A stretch of 64,000 nt of DNA from Hymenobacter daecheongensis DSM 21074 (GTDB taxonomy: Bacteria > Bacteroidota > Bacteroidia > Cytophagales > Hymenobacteraceae): positions 558,001 through 622,000 of the forward strand of contig NZ_FQYN01000002.1 of assembly GCF_900141805.1 (NCBI RefSeq), written 5' to 3'. This document shows positions 54,410 through 63,481 of this stretch, piece after piece. Below the pieces are notes generated by a model, which saw only the letters and a list, made by a program, of their open reading frames with translations, was not told the DNA's origin and did no database searches. Every line of letters starts with the position of its first letter. The first letter of the stretch is position 1. The position numbers were made by a program, and so were the translations under genes.

Positions 54410-56956
54410 CTATGCCCCGCCCGCCAGGAAACGCGCCAGATACGGCGCGGTGCGACTTTTGGTGGCTTTGGCTACGGTGGCGGGCGGGCCGGCGGCTACT
54501 ACGTGGCCGCCTTCTTCGCCGGCACCGGGGCCAATGTCCAGCACCCAGTCGGAGCCAGCTACTACGCGCATGTCGTGCTCCACTACTATCACTGTGTTGC
54601 CCGCTTCTACCAGGCCGTCGAGCTGCACTAGAAGCTTTTCTACGTCGGCGGGGTGCAGGCCGGTGGTGGGCTCGTCGAGGACGTAAAGGGAGTTGCCGCG
54701 CTGGGCGCGCTGCAGCTCGGTGGCCAGCTTGATGCGCTGGGCCTCGCCGCCCGATAGCTCGGTGGCGGGCTGACCGAGACGCAGGTAGCCCAGGCCCACT
54801 TCGCGCAGCACCGTGAGGGCCCGCTGCACCGTGGGTTCCTGGGCAAAGAAGTCCCAGGCATCGTCCACGTTCAGAGCTAGCACTTCGGCGATATTCTTCT
54901 CCTGATACTGTATTTCGAGGGTTTTGGCGTTGTAGCGGGCCCCGTGGCAGGTGGGGCAGGGCGAATACACGCTGGGCAAAAACAGCAGCTCCACCATCAC
55001 AAAGCCTTCGCCCTGGCAGGTTTCGCAGCGGCCCTTGGCTACGTTGAAGGAAAAGCGGCCGGCATCGTAGCGGCGCTTGCGGGCCTCGGGGGTGGCAGCA
55101 AACAGCTTCCGGACGTGGTCGAACAGGCCAGTGTAGGTGGCCATGTTGGAGCGCGGCGTGCGCCCGATGGGCTTTTGGTCGACGCGCACCAGCCGCTTGA
55201 GGTGCTCCATGCCGCCCACGATGCGCCCCCCGGATTCCGGGGGCGCGGCGCGTTCCAGCGGATCCAGCTCCTCTTCTTCCGTCGGTAGCTCGTGGCCGAG
55301 CTGGGCGGCGACCAAATCTACCAGCACCTGGCTTACCAGACTCGATTTGCCGGAGCCCGACACGCCCGTGACCGTCGTGAAAACGCCCAGTGGAAACTCC
55401 ACGCTGAGATTGTGCAGGTTGTTGCGCGTTACGCCGGCTAGCTTTAGCCAGCCGGTGGGGGTGCGCGGCTGGCGGGGCGGCAGGGCCGCGAGGTCGAAGA
55501 GGTGGCGGCGGGTTTGGGAGGCGGCGATGTGGGCCAGGCCGGCGGGCGGGCCGCTATAGAGCACTTCGCCGCCCTTCTCGCCGGCGGCGGGACCTACGTC
55601 TACCAGCCAGTCGGCCTGCCGGATAACGTCCAGATCGTGCTCTACCACAAACAGCGAGTTGCCGGCGCGCTTCAGCTCGGCCAACGCCGCCAGCAGGGCC
55701 TCGGTATCGGCCGGGTGCAGGCCGGCGGAAGGCTCATCGAGCACATACACCACCCCAAACAGATTGGAATACAGCTGCGTGGCCAGCCGCAGCCGCTGCA
55801 GCTCGCCCGGCGACAACGTGGGCGTGCTGCGCTCCAGCGCCAGGTAGCCCAAGCCTAAGTCGAGGAGCACCTGCAGGCGGGCGCAGAGGTCGGCGGCGAT
55901 GCGCTGGGCCACTACGGCCTGCTCGGGGTGAGCAATGTCCTGCTTTTTGTTGCCGGTACTGTGGCCCGCGGCATACGGGCGCAGCAGCGCCGCCACCCGC
56001 TGCAGCGGCAGCCGCGAGAGGTCGGCAATATCGACGCCCGCGAACTTTACAGCCAACGACTCGGGCCGCAGCCGCTTGCCGTGGCACAGCGGACACTCGC
56101 TGCTGAGCATATACTGCAACGCCCGCTTCTTCATCAGCGGGCTGTGAGTGGTGGCGAAGGTGTGCAGCACATGGCGCTTCACGCCGGTGAAAGTGCCCAT
56201 ATAGTTCGGCGGCTCCTTGCGCTTCAGGGCGCGCTTCGTTTCCTCGGGTGAGTAGCCGGGGTATACCGGCACCACGGGCTGCTCATCAGTGAACAGAATC
56301 CAGTCGCGGTCCTGCTGAGGCAGGTCGCGCCAGGGCGTATCCACGTCGTAGCCGAGCGCGACGAGGATGTCGCGCTGGTTCTGGCCGCCCCAGGCCTGGG
56401 GCCAGGCCGCAATGGCCCGCTCGCGGATGGTGAGCGAAGGATCGGGCACCATGCTTTGCTCCGTCACTTCGTAGATGCGGCCCAGGCCGTGGCAGGTGGG
56501 GCACGCGCCTTCGGGCGTGTTGGGCGAAAAGGCTTCGGCATACACGATGCTTTGCCCCGCCGGATACTGCCCGGCCCGCGAATACAGCATCCGCACCAGG
56601 TTGGAAAGCGTGGTGACCGAGCCTACCGAGGAGCGCGTGGTAGGCGTGCCGCGCTGCTGCTGCAACGCCACGGCCGGCGGCAAGCCCTCAATGGTATCTA
56701 CTTCCGGCACGGCCATCTGGTGAAACAGCCGCCGCGCGTAGGGCGAAACCGATTCCAGGTAGCGCCGCTGGGCTTCAGCATACAGCGTCCCGAAGGCCAG
56801 CGACGATTTGCCCGAGCCCGACACGCCCGTGAACACCACCAACGCATCGCGTGGAATATCGAGACTGACGTTTTTGAGGTTGTGCTCGCGGGCCCCGCGC
56901 ACTTGCACGAAGCCGGTGAAATCATTGAGAGTGGGCTGGGAAGGGTGGTTTGGCAT
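54410..56956 (-). CDS. UvrA-like ABC ATPase lacking the UvrB-binding domain (UvrA2 type)
   Basis: The 848-residue protein has two ABC modules: Walker [21 protein letters not shown] and [18 protein letters not shown] in parts, signatures [13 protein letters not shown] and [13 protein letters not shown], and Walker [14 protein letters not shown] and [13 protein letters not shown]. Zinc modules of [15 protein letters not shown] and [18 protein letters not shown] type are kept. After the first Walker A the sequence runs from [15 protein letters not shown] almost directly to [10 protein letters not shown], so the roughly 100-residue UvrB-binding domain is missing. Such paralogues are linked to DNA-damage or intercalating-drug tolerance rather than to classical excision. 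The ATG at 56956 was chosen over an upstream start at 57082. Confidence 0.88.
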   Translation of the reverse strand: MPNHPSQPTLNDFTGFVQVRGAREHNLKNVSLDIPRDALVVFTGVSGSGKSSLAFGTLYAEAQRRYLESVSPYARRLFHQMAVPEVDTIEGLPPAVALQQQRGTPTTRSSVGSVTTLSNLVRMLYSRAGQYPAGQSIVYAEAFSPNTPEGACPTCHGLGRIYEVTEQSMVPDPSLTIRERAIAAWPQAWGGQNQRDILVALGYDVDTPWRDLPQQDRDWILFTDEQPVVPVYPGYSPEETKRALKRKEPPNYMGTFTGVKRHVLHTFATTHSPLMKKRALQYMLSSECPLCHGKRLRPESLAVKFAGVDIADLSRLPLQRVAALLRPYAAGHSTGNKKQDIAHPEQAVVAQRIAADLCARLQVLLDLGLGYLALERSTPTLSPGELQRLRLATQLYSNLFGVVYVLDEPSAGLHPADTEALLAALAELKRAGNSLFVVEHDLDVIRQADWLVDVGPAAGEKGGEVLYSGPPAGLAHIAASQTRRHLFDLAALPPRQPRTPTGWLKLAGVTRNNLHNLSVEFPLGVFTTVTGVSGSGKSSLVSQVLVDLVAAQLGHELPTEEEELDPLERAAPPESGGRIVGGMEHLKRLVRVDQKPIGRTPRSNMATYTGLFDHVRKLFAATPEARKRRYDAGRFSFNVAKGRCETCQGEGFVMVELLFLPSVYSPCPTCHGARYNAKTLEIQYQEKNIAEVLALNVDDAWDFFAQEPTVQRALTVLREVGLGYLRLGQPATELSGGEAQRIKLATELQRAQRGNSLYVLDEPTTGLHPADVEKLLVQLDGLVEAGNTVIVVEHDMRVVAGSDWVLDIGPGAGEEGGHVVAAGPPATVAKATKSRTAPYLARFLAGGA

Positions 56957-57109
56957 ACGCGGTCTAACGGTGCGGGCCGGGGCACGGTTATGACGGGGCT
57001 GGCCTGCGTGCCGGCTTGCGGCGCGACCGGACAGCCGCCCGCCGGAGCGCTCTATTGTTTGATTCTCTTCAATTCGCCGCAACTACTCCGCCCACACTCT
57101 GCAGTTCTC

Positions 57110-57117
57110 TATCTTTG
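57110..57117 (+). promoter_or_regulatory. -7 promoter element of the T9SS cargo gene
   Basis: TATCTTTG is an exact TAnnTTTG match, 42 bases upstream of the ATG at 57160 and within the longer open frame from 57016, so it also supports the later start. Confidence 0.6.
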
Positions 57118-57159
57118 GTTCCAAACCTCATTTTTCCTCATCTATCACCGATTACCCGT

Positions 57160-58533
57160 ATGAAAAAAACAGTACTATTTCTGGCCGGTTTGCTGCTGAG
57201 CGGCGCGGCGGCGCAGGCCCAGTGGGCGCTGCAGCCCATCGGCTTCCGCTACGATGCTACGCCTGCCTACATTGATGCGGTGGATGCGAACGTAGCCTGG
57301 GCCGCCGATTTTGACTACCCTTCCTCCATCGGCGACCGGCAAGTAGCCCGCACCATCAACGGCGGCGCTACCTGGACGGTAACGACCATCCCCACACTAT
57401 TAGATGGCCAATCCGTGACGGGCCTTGTGGGGTTAAGCGCCACCGTTGCGCTGATTTGCGTGCATAATGACCAAGGCGGGGGCAGTATCCTGCGCACCAT
57501 CGATGGCGGCACGACCTGGACGGTGCAGACTACCGCCACCCAGTTTGGCGGCCAGTTCAGCTTCCCGGATATGATTGCCTTCTTCAGTCCTACCGAAGGC
57601 GTATGCGTAGGCGATAAACTCCCCGGCGACAACAGCTTCGAAATCTATGCCACCGCCAATGCAGGTACTACCTGGACCCGCATCCCGGACGCGACCCTAC
57701 CCGTGCCCCTGGCCGACGAATTCCCTGCTTATAATGGGGTGCTGAATAACCAGATTACGCCTTCGGTGGTTGGCAACTCCGTGTGGTGCCTGACCAGCGA
57801 GGGCCGGGTCCTCAAGTCGGCCAATAAAGGGCTCACCTGGACAATCAGCGACGCGGGCCTCGGGCTTAGCGGGCAGAGCGTCGCTTTCCGTGATGCCAAC
57901 AACGGCCTGGCCATCGGCCTCGACGATACCGGCGGAGCCAACCACCAGCTGGCCCGCAGCACCGACGGCGGCACCACCTGGCAAATGCTCCCCTATACCG
58001 GCCCACTGCACCCTATGGCCCTCGACAACGTACCCGGCACCAGCCAGTTTCTTTCCGTCGGCGCGGACCTGAGCAGTTTGGGTGGCAACAACGACGCGGG
58101 CTCCTCCTACAGCCGCGACAACGGCCAGACCTGGGTTAATATTGAAAATACCCGCAGCCACGTAGCGCTGGATGTAGCCTCGCCCACGGTGGCCTGGTCC
58201 GGCGCTTTTGCTCCGGCTACCGGCACCGGCCTGGGAGCTTACAAGCTGACCAGCACCGTGCTCGGCAGCCGCCAAGATGTGGCGCTGCAGCGCGGTCTGA
58301 GCGTGTTTCCGAACCCAAGCGCCGACGGCCGCTTCACGGTGAAGCTGGCCAGCCTCAGCACCGACGCCCAACTGACCGTGTTCGATGCGCTGGGCCGGCC
58401 AGTATTCAGCCGCGCGGCCAAAGCCGCCACGCCGGCCCTCACGCTGGACTTGGGCCAGCAGGCCGCGGGCATCTACACGCTACAGGTGAAAACCGAAGGC
58501 GGTGCCGCCCAGCAGAAGCTGGTGATTCAGTAA
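57160..58533 (+). CDS. secreted BNR/YCF48-like beta-propeller protein with type IX sorting domain
   Basis: The 457-residue protein has a signal peptide (KKTVLFLAGLLLSGAAAQAQ), repeated propeller blades with Asp-box-like GGxTW motifs (NGGATWTV, DGGTTWTVQ, NAGTTWTRI, NKGLTWTIS, DGGTTWQML, DNGQTWVNI), and a C-terminal Por-type sorting domain (LSVFPNPSADGRFTVKL; GIYTLQVKTEGG; QQKLVIQ). It is therefore predicted to be exported by the type IX secretion system and placed on or beyond the cell surface. The ligand is unknown. A strong bidirectional terminator follows. Confidence 0.88.
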   Translation: MKKTVLFLAGLLLSGAAAQAQWALQPIGFRYDATPAYIDAVDANVAWAADFDYPSSIGDRQVARTINGGATWTVTTIPTLLDGQSVTGLVGLSATVALICVHNDQGGGSILRTIDGGTTWTVQTTATQFGGQFSFPDMIAFFSPTEGVCVGDKLPGDNSFEIYATANAGTTWTRIPDATLPVPLADEFPAYNGVLNNQITPSVVGNSVWCLTSEGRVLKSANKGLTWTISDAGLGLSGQSVAFRDANNGLAIGLDDTGGANHQLARSTDGGTTWQMLPYTGPLHPMALDNVPGTSQFLSVGADLSSLGGNNDAGSSYSRDNGQTWVNIENTRSHVALDVASPTVAWSGAFAPATGTGLGAYKLTSTVLGSRQDVALQRGLSVFPNPSADGRFTVKLASLSTDAQLTVFDALGRPVFSRAAKAATPALTLDLGQQAAGIYTLQVKTEGGAAQQKLVIQ

Positions 58534-58560
58534 GCGGCGGCGTTTCTTACCGCTTGGTGT

Positions 58561-58607
58561 ATTAAAAAAAGCGCCCCGGCCAGTATGGCCAGGGCGCTTT
58601 TTTTAAT
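58561..58607. terminator. bidirectional terminator between the T9SS cargo gene and uvrB
   Basis: The stem of 21 bases (ATTAAAAAAAGCGCCCCGGCC against its complement, one mismatch) with a 5-base loop has seven A and seven T at the ends, so it can stop transcription both ways. Confidence 0.9.
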
Positions 58608-58618
58608 AACTATCGGCC

Positions 58619-58727
58619 AAAAGGAACGTCCTGCTGAGCTTGTCGAAGCATCACTACCGCTTCGTTGAGTTACTAATCAGATGAAGCAGTAGAGATGCTT
58701 CGACAAGCTCAGCAGGACGTTCCTTTT
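58619..58727. repeat. perfect 34-bp inverted repeat after uvrB
   Basis: The arms 58619-58652 and 58694-58727 are perfect reverse complements over 34 bases. The arm contains GTCCTGCTGAGCTTGTCGAAGC, similar to the GTCATCCTGAACTTGCGAAGG core of the repeat at 52940. Inner GCTTC/GAAGC pairing continues into the loop. It lies 12 bases beyond the uvrB stop codon and after a complete terminator, so it is not needed for termination. Confidence 0.88.
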
Positions 58728-58739
58728 GTCTAAAACAAC

Positions 58740-60773
58740 CTATTCCCGCTTCGTCTTCACCATCTGCTTCAATTGCGCCAGTTCGTCGCGGTACTTGGCG
58801 GCCTGCAGAAAGTCGAGGTCTTTGGCGGCCCCTTCCATCAGCTTTTCAGTTTGCTTGATGAGCTTTTCGAGGTCCGTTTTGGTCATCATGGCAATGACGG
58901 GCTCGGCGGCCAGCAGCATGGTATCCGTGTCCGGCCCGGCGTAGGCATCCGGCTCGATGCGGCGCTTATCCGACAAAGACGTGGAAGCGTTGATTTCGTC
59001 GTGCGACTTGCGGACGGTGCGGGGCGTGATGCCATGCTCCTCGTTGTAGGCCAGCTGCACGGCGCGGCGGCGGTTGGTTTCATCAATGGCGCGCTGCATA
59101 GAGCCGGTCATGCGGTCGGCGTACATAATGACTTTGCCCTTCTCATTTCGGGCGGCGCGGCCCATCGTCTGAATCAGGCTGCGCTGGTCGCGCAGGAAGC
59201 CTTCCTTGTCAGCATCCAGAATGGCGACCAGGCTCACCTCGGGCAAATCGAGGCCTTCGCGGAGCAGGTTTACGCCGATGAGCACATCGATAACACCCAA
59301 ACGCAGCTGCCGCAGGATTTCGACCCGGTCGAGGCTTTTCACGTCGGAGTGCACGTATTGCGACTTGATGCCGAGGCGCTCCATATACTTCTGCAGCTCC
59401 TCGGCCATGCGCTTGGTAAGCGTGGTCACCAGCACCCGGTCGCCCATCTTCACGCGGTTGTCCACCTCATCCAGCAGGTCGTCGATCTGGTTTACGCTGG
59501 GCCGCACATCGATTTCGGGGTCGAGCAGGCCCGTGGGGCGAATGATCTGCTCAATGATAACGCCGCCGGACTGCGCCAGCTCATAATCGGAAGGCGTGGC
59601 CGACACGTAGATGGCCTGCCGGTACATACTCTCGAACTCGTTGAACGTGAGCGGACGGTTGTCCATCGCACTCGGCAGGCGGAAGCCGTACTCGACCAGT
59701 GCGGTTTTGCGGCTCCGGTCGCCGCCCCACATGGCCCGCACCTGCGGAATGGTGGCGTGGCTCTCGTCAATCACCATCAGGTAGTCGTCGGGAAAGTAGT
59801 CGAGCAGGCAGAAGGGCCGGCCGCCGGGCTGGCGGCCGTCGAAGTAGCGCGAGTAGTTCTCAATGCCCGAGCAGTAGCCCAGCTCCCGGATCATCTCCAG
59901 GTCGAACTCCGTGCGCTCCATAATGCGCTTGGCCTCCGAGTCGCGGCCTTCCTTCTCGAAGTAGGCGTGCTGCTGCACCAGGTCGAACTGGATTTCCTTG
60001 ATGCCCTGGTTCAGCGTGTCCTTGCCGGTCACGAACAGGTTGGCCGGGTAGAGCGTCACGCTGTCCTCATCGCTGAGCTTCTTACCGCTCTGCGGGTCAA
60101 TCTTGTGAATGGCCTCTATTTCATCGCCGAAAAAGAAGATGCGGTAGGCAAAGTCGGCGTAGGCCGGATACAGGTCTACCGTGTCGCCCTTCACCCGGAA
60201 CGTGCCGCGCGTGAACTCCACCTCGGTGCGCGAGTACAGAATCTGCACGAACTGGTAGAGCAGGTTGTTGCGCGAGTATTTCAGCCCCGGGGCCAGGTAA
60301 ATGACGTTTTTGCTGAACTCCTCGGGGTTGCCGATGCCGTAGATGCACGACACCGAGGCCACCACGATGATGTCGCGGCGGCCCGAGAGCAGCGTGGCGG
60401 TGCAGTGCAGCCGCAGCTTCTCAATCTCCTCGTTGATGGCCAGATCCTTCTCGATAAAGACGTCGGTGCTGGCAATGTAGGCCTCGGGCTGGTAGTAGTC
60501 GTAGTAGCTGATGTAGTACTCGACGGCGTTGTTCGGGAAAAACGACTTGAACTCGCTGTAGAGCTGGGCGGCCAGGGTTTTGTTGTGGCAGAGCACCAGC
60601 GTGGGGCGGCCGGTCTGGGCCACCACGTTGGCTACGGTGAAGGTTTTGCCGGTGCCGGTGGCACCCAGCAGCACCTGGGCCGGCTCGCCGCTTTCCACGC
60701 CCGCCACGAGCTGGGCAATGGCCCTGGGCTGGTCGCCGGTAGGTTTGAATTCAGAGGTCAGTTTATACTCCAT
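58740..60773 (-). CDS. uvrB: excinuclease ABC subunit B
   Basis: UvrB is the damage-verifying helicase-like ATPase of nucleotide excision repair. The 677-residue protein has Walker A GATGTGKT (residues 37-44), the beta-hairpin region YYISYYDYYQPEAYI that inserts between DNA strands, helicase motifs including DESHATIPQVRAM and MGRAARN, and a C-terminal UVR domain (KLIKQTEKLMEGAAKDLDFLQAAKYRDEL in parts) for UvrC contact. The length is normal. The true UvrA that would bind it is not in the window. Confidence 0.98.
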   Translation of the reverse strand: MEYKLTSEFKPTGDQPRAIAQLVAGVESGEPAQVLLGATGTGKTFTVANVVAQTGRPTLVLCHNKTLAAQLYSEFKSFFPNNAVEYYISYYDYYQPEAYIASTDVFIEKDLAINEEIEKLRLHCTATLLSGRRDIIVVASVSCIYGIGNPEEFSKNVIYLAPGLKYSRNNLLYQFVQILYSRTEVEFTRGTFRVKGDTVDLYPAYADFAYRIFFFGDEIEAIHKIDPQSGKKLSDEDSVTLYPANLFVTGKDTLNQGIKEIQFDLVQQHAYFEKEGRDSEAKRIMERTEFDLEMIRELGYCSGIENYSRYFDGRQPGGRPFCLLDYFPDDYLMVIDESHATIPQVRAMWGGDRSRKTALVEYGFRLPSAMDNRPLTFNEFESMYRQAIYVSATPSDYELAQSGGVIIEQIIRPTGLLDPEIDVRPSVNQIDDLLDEVDNRVKMGDRVLVTTLTKRMAEELQKYMERLGIKSQYVHSDVKSLDRVEILRQLRLGVIDVLIGVNLLREGLDLPEVSLVAILDADKEGFLRDQRSLIQTMGRAARNEKGKVIMYADRMTGSMQRAIDETNRRRAVQLAYNEEHGITPRTVRKSHDEINASTSLSDKRRIEPDAYAGPDTDTMLLAAEPVIAMMTKTDLEKLIKQTEKLMEGAAKDLDFLQAAKYRDELAQLKQMVKTKRE

Positions 60774-60845
60774 GCAGAAGGAAAATTTTGGCGACTAAGG
60801 CAGCCCCGGATAACTCCATTGCGGCAAGGTAGGTTTCTTTGGAAA

Positions 60846-60884
60846 CGAAAAAACCCGTCCGGGTGGCCCGACGGGTTTTTTTTC
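60846..60884 (-). terminator. terminator after the small exported protein gene
   Basis: The core AAACCCGTC/GACGGGTTT plus CGGG/CCCG stem with one bulge and a short loop, with A and T runs at both ends, lies 20 bases after the stop codon of the gene at 60904. Confidence 0.75.
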
Positions 60885-60903
60885 GCGCATTGCGGGGTCG
60901 CTG

Positions 60904-61098
60904 TCAGAAGCGGGTGATGCTGCTCAGCGGGAAAGCCGTGGGCGACCCGGTGGCCTCAGCGCCTGACGACGCAGCCTGGGGCAGTAGCTTTTCCGCTTTG
61001 GCTGGTCCGAGAGCCGCCGGCCGGGCCGGCGCTTCGCCGAACCGCACCAGTCCCAAACACACCCAAACCGCTAAAAGTAAGAGTACTGTTTTCATCAT
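60904..61098 (-). CDS. small exported protein, hypothetical
   Basis: This 64-residue protein starts with a hydrophobic signal (KTVLLLLAVWVCLGLV) and has a short Ala/Pro-rich mature part (APARPAALGPAKAEKL) with a C-terminal phenylalanine. Two adjacent ATG codons could start it. It lies 45 bases after the anti-sigma/barrel gene and has a good terminator, which supports it as a real gene of that operon. No family was recognised. Confidence 0.5.
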   Translation of the reverse strand: MMKTVLLLLAVWVCLGLVRFGEAPARPAALGPAKAEKLLPQAASSGAEATGSPTAFPLSSITRF

Positions 61099-61143
61099 GA
61101 ATAAGCGTTAGGGTAAGATAAAAAAACCGTTGCGTTGCGCAAT

Positions 61144-62808
61144 TTAAGGAGTTAGCAGCGAATTCGACTTGCCACCGAATTCCACACTGGCTTCCAGGCC
61201 CACCGAGTACGGCCGCGAGCGGCGCAGCACCGACTGGTTGGGGTCGGCATTGAGCGTGTTCAGGCCGGCCTCGGCCGTAGGGCCTACCGATACGCTCCAG
61301 CGGGCGTTGGCGGGCTGGTAGCGGGCTCCGGCCCCGGCGCGGGCGGCCAGCTGCACCCGCCGGTAGGGCGAGCTGGCCGAGGCCAGATTGTAGACTTTGG
61401 TGGCTTCGGGTGCGCCTTCCAGCTCGGCGCGGCTGTTCAGCAGCACGTTCACCACTGCCCCTACTTTGGCATACACCGATACGCCGGGCTTGGCCGTGCC
61501 GTAGCGCACACCCACCGGCAAGCCGGCCGTGCGGTAGCGGTAATACGTGGCATGCGACACCGGCGCCCGGTATTGAATGATATCGGGGTCCATGTTGGCC
61601 GCGCCGGCCTCTACGGCGGCGTGGTGGCTGTCCAGAAAGCCGTAGGAGGTGCGCGACGAGGCCCGCTGTTCGGCGGCCTCCAGGCCCGTGAGCAGCGTCC
61701 AGTGCTTGTTCATGGTGTAGCTGGCCGTGAGAGCCGCGCGCTGGCCGAGGCCGGCCCGCAGGTGCTGCCGGTATTCGGCGGCGGCCACCCCATACGAGTC
61801 CGGACTGCCAACTGGCGCGTTTCGGCTGGAGTAGGTGGCGCTGGCACCGGGACGGGAGAAGTCGGCGTTGGGCGAATACGCTGAGGCGGCATAGGAGCCC
61901 AGCAGCCGCCACCGGCGGGGCCGGCCGGCCGTTTCCTTCTGCTCTGCGTCGGCGGGCTGGCCGGGGGCCGAAGTCAGGCTGGCCACCAGCGGCTGCTGAG
62001 GCAGCAGCGCGGGCCGGCCGTAGCTCAGGCCGCTTTGCAGCGCTGCCAGCCGGGCATCCAATTCGGCCAGCGCAGCCGAATATCCGGCAGATTGCGACGA
62101 TTGGGAAGCCGCCGCCAGCATCGGGCCCGAAGCCAGGGCCAGCTGCGCCGGGCCACCAGCCGCACCGGCCGAGCGGGCCACGCCCGAACGGAAGTCAGCG
62201 GAGCCGGAGCCAGTACCAGTGCGCCCGGCCCGCGGGGCTTCCGCGCCGGCCAGGGCACCCAGCCGGGCCGCGAAGCCCGCGGCCCGCTGGCTGGCTGCGA
62301 CGGCCGCATCAGCCAGCACCGCTCCTGCGGCCTGCGGCGAAGCCGAACCTGCGGCCAACGCGCCATTGTTCGCAGCCATGCCGCTGCTGCTCATGGTGCT
62401 GGATGCAGCAGCCGTAGCAGCTTCCGCTGCCGACTGCCCCAGCGCCAGCCGCTCGGCGGCCGATGAAGCAGCGTCAGTACCGACAGCACTGGCCCGGCCG
62501 GGCTGCGCCGAAGCCGCAGTACGGGCCGCCAGCTCAGGCTTTCCGCCCGACAGGCCGCCGTAGCGCAGGCCAAACCAGCTGCCAAAGCTCACGAGCAGCG
62601 CCACGCTGGCGGCCGCTACCCAGCGGTAGAGCAGCAGCCGGCGGCGGTAAGTTTCGTTCTGGCCCACCACCAGGTTGTGGTCGATCTGCTCCCAGAGGCT
62701 GGCGCGGGGCGGCACCTCGGCTTCCGCGAATTTCTGGCGGAACAGGTGCTCCAGGTCGCCGGTGGGCGGGCCGGAAGGCGGCGTATGATTAGTTTCGGAA
62801 GGTAGCAT
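61144..62808 (-). CDS. predicted dual-membrane-spanning anti-sigma factor with outer-membrane barrel
   Basis: The 554-residue protein has three parts. Residues 1-55 form a cytoplasmic region with LEHLFRQKFAEAEVPPRASLWEQID, the pattern of Bacteroidota anti-sigma domains. Residues 61-80 are one membrane helix (YRWVAAASVALLVSFGSWFG). A low-complexity Ala/Ser/Gly-rich linker of about 200 residues leads to a C-terminal part (from about 292) with alternating beta-strands (GLPVGVRYGTAKPGVSVYAKVGAVV in parts; VQLAARAGAGARYQ), like an outer-membrane barrel. It overlaps the ECF sigma gene by 20 bases. It matches the layout of Dma proteins described in Bacteroides. Confidence 0.78.
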   Translation of the reverse strand: MLPSETNHTPPSGPPTGDLEHLFRQKFAEAEVPPRASLWEQIDHNLVVGQNETYRRRLLLYRWVAAASVALLVSFGSWFGLRYGGLSGGKPELAARTAASAQPGRASAVGTDAASSAAERLALGQSAAEAATAAASSTMSSSGMAANNGALAAGSASPQAAGAVLADAAVAASQRAAGFAARLGALAGAEAPRAGRTGTGSGSADFRSGVARSAGAAGGPAQLALASGPMLAAASQSSQSAGYSAALAELDARLAALQSGLSYGRPALLPQQPLVASLTSAPGQPADAEQKETAGRPRRWRLLGSYAASAYSPNADFSRPGASATYSSRNAPVGSPDSYGVAAAEYRQHLRAGLGQRAALTASYTMNKHWTLLTGLEAAEQRASSRTSYGFLDSHHAAVEAGAANMDPDIIQYRAPVSHATYYRYRTAGLPVGVRYGTAKPGVSVYAKVGAVVNVLLNSRAELEGAPEATKVYNLASASSPYRRVQLAARAGAGARYQPANARWSVSVGPTAEAGLNTLNADPNQSVLRRSRPYSVGLEASVEFGGKSNSLLTP

Positions 62809-63481
62809 TAGGACGGTGGGCGTCGAGACGCTCCAGTTTGGACTTGAGAATGGCGCGGGCGCGCGAATACTGGGACTTGCTGGTGCCTTCGGAAATGCCC
62901 ATCATTTCCCCGATTTCCTTGTGGCCGTAGCCTTCGATGGCAAACAGGTTGAACACCATGCGGTAGCGCGGAGCCAGCTCCTGCACCATGGCCAGCATTT
63001 CCTCGAAAGCGTAGTTGGAGAGCGTAAATTCCTCGCCGGCCAGATCCTGCGGGTATTCGCCCTCGCTCACGGCCACCAGCGGCGCGTTGCGGCGGTGCTG
63101 GCGCAGGGCGGCATTCACCATGATGCGCCGGATCCAGAACTCCAGCGGGCACTCGCGGCGGAAGCCGCGCAGGTTGTTGAACACGGTGATAAAGCCCTCC
63201 TGGAGCACGTCTTCGGCCTCGAAGGTGGTTTGGGCGTAGCGCAGGCACACGGCCATCATCTTGCCCGAAAACCGGTCGTAGAGGTGTTTCTGCATCAGGC
63301 GGCTGCCGGCCAGGCAGCCATCAATCAGCTCGGCCTCGCTGAGCTGGGAGGGCGGAGTGAGGTGGCGCACAGCAGCAGACGACGAGGACGGGGAGGAAGC
63401 AGGACGGGAAGCCGACAGGCCATCCGGCAGCAGGCTGCGCAGCCCATTTGCAGTGCCCAGCGCGGCAGATAGCGCGCCCAT
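62789..63481 (-). CDS. ECF-type RNA polymerase sigma factor (sigma-70 family)
   Basis: The 230-residue protein has region 2 (LYDRFSGKMMAVCLRYAQTTFEAEDVLQEGFITVFNNL in parts; LEFWIRRIMVNAALRQHRR) and region 4 (LAPRYRMVFNLFAIEGYGHKEIGEMMGISEGTSKSQYSRAR in parts). The first 45 residues are Ser/Pro-rich and may not all be translated; an internal start is possible. Its end overlaps the start of the predicted barrel anti-sigma gene by 20 bases, so the two products are made together and probably act as a pair. Confidence 0.92.
   Translation of the reverse strand: MGALSAALGTANGLRSLLPDGLSASRPASSPSSSSAAVRHLTPPSQLSEAELIDGCLAGSRLMQKHLYDRFSGKMMAVCLRYAQTTFEAEDVLQEGFITVFNNLRGFRRECPLEFWIRRIMVNAALRQHRRNAPLVAVSEGEYPQDLAGEEFTLSNYAFEEMLAMVQELAPRYRMVFNLFAIEGYGHKEIGEMMGISEGTSKSQYSRARAILKSKLERLDAHRPNATFRN

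Noticed and set aside
54177..54686. A plus-strand frame that runs through tRNA-Gly(CCC)
   Set aside because: It overlaps a complete tRNA, its terminator and the end of the UvrA-like gene.
58773..60917. A 714-codon open frame antisense to uvrB
   Set aside because: It is a shadow of uvrB with skewed composition and no motifs.
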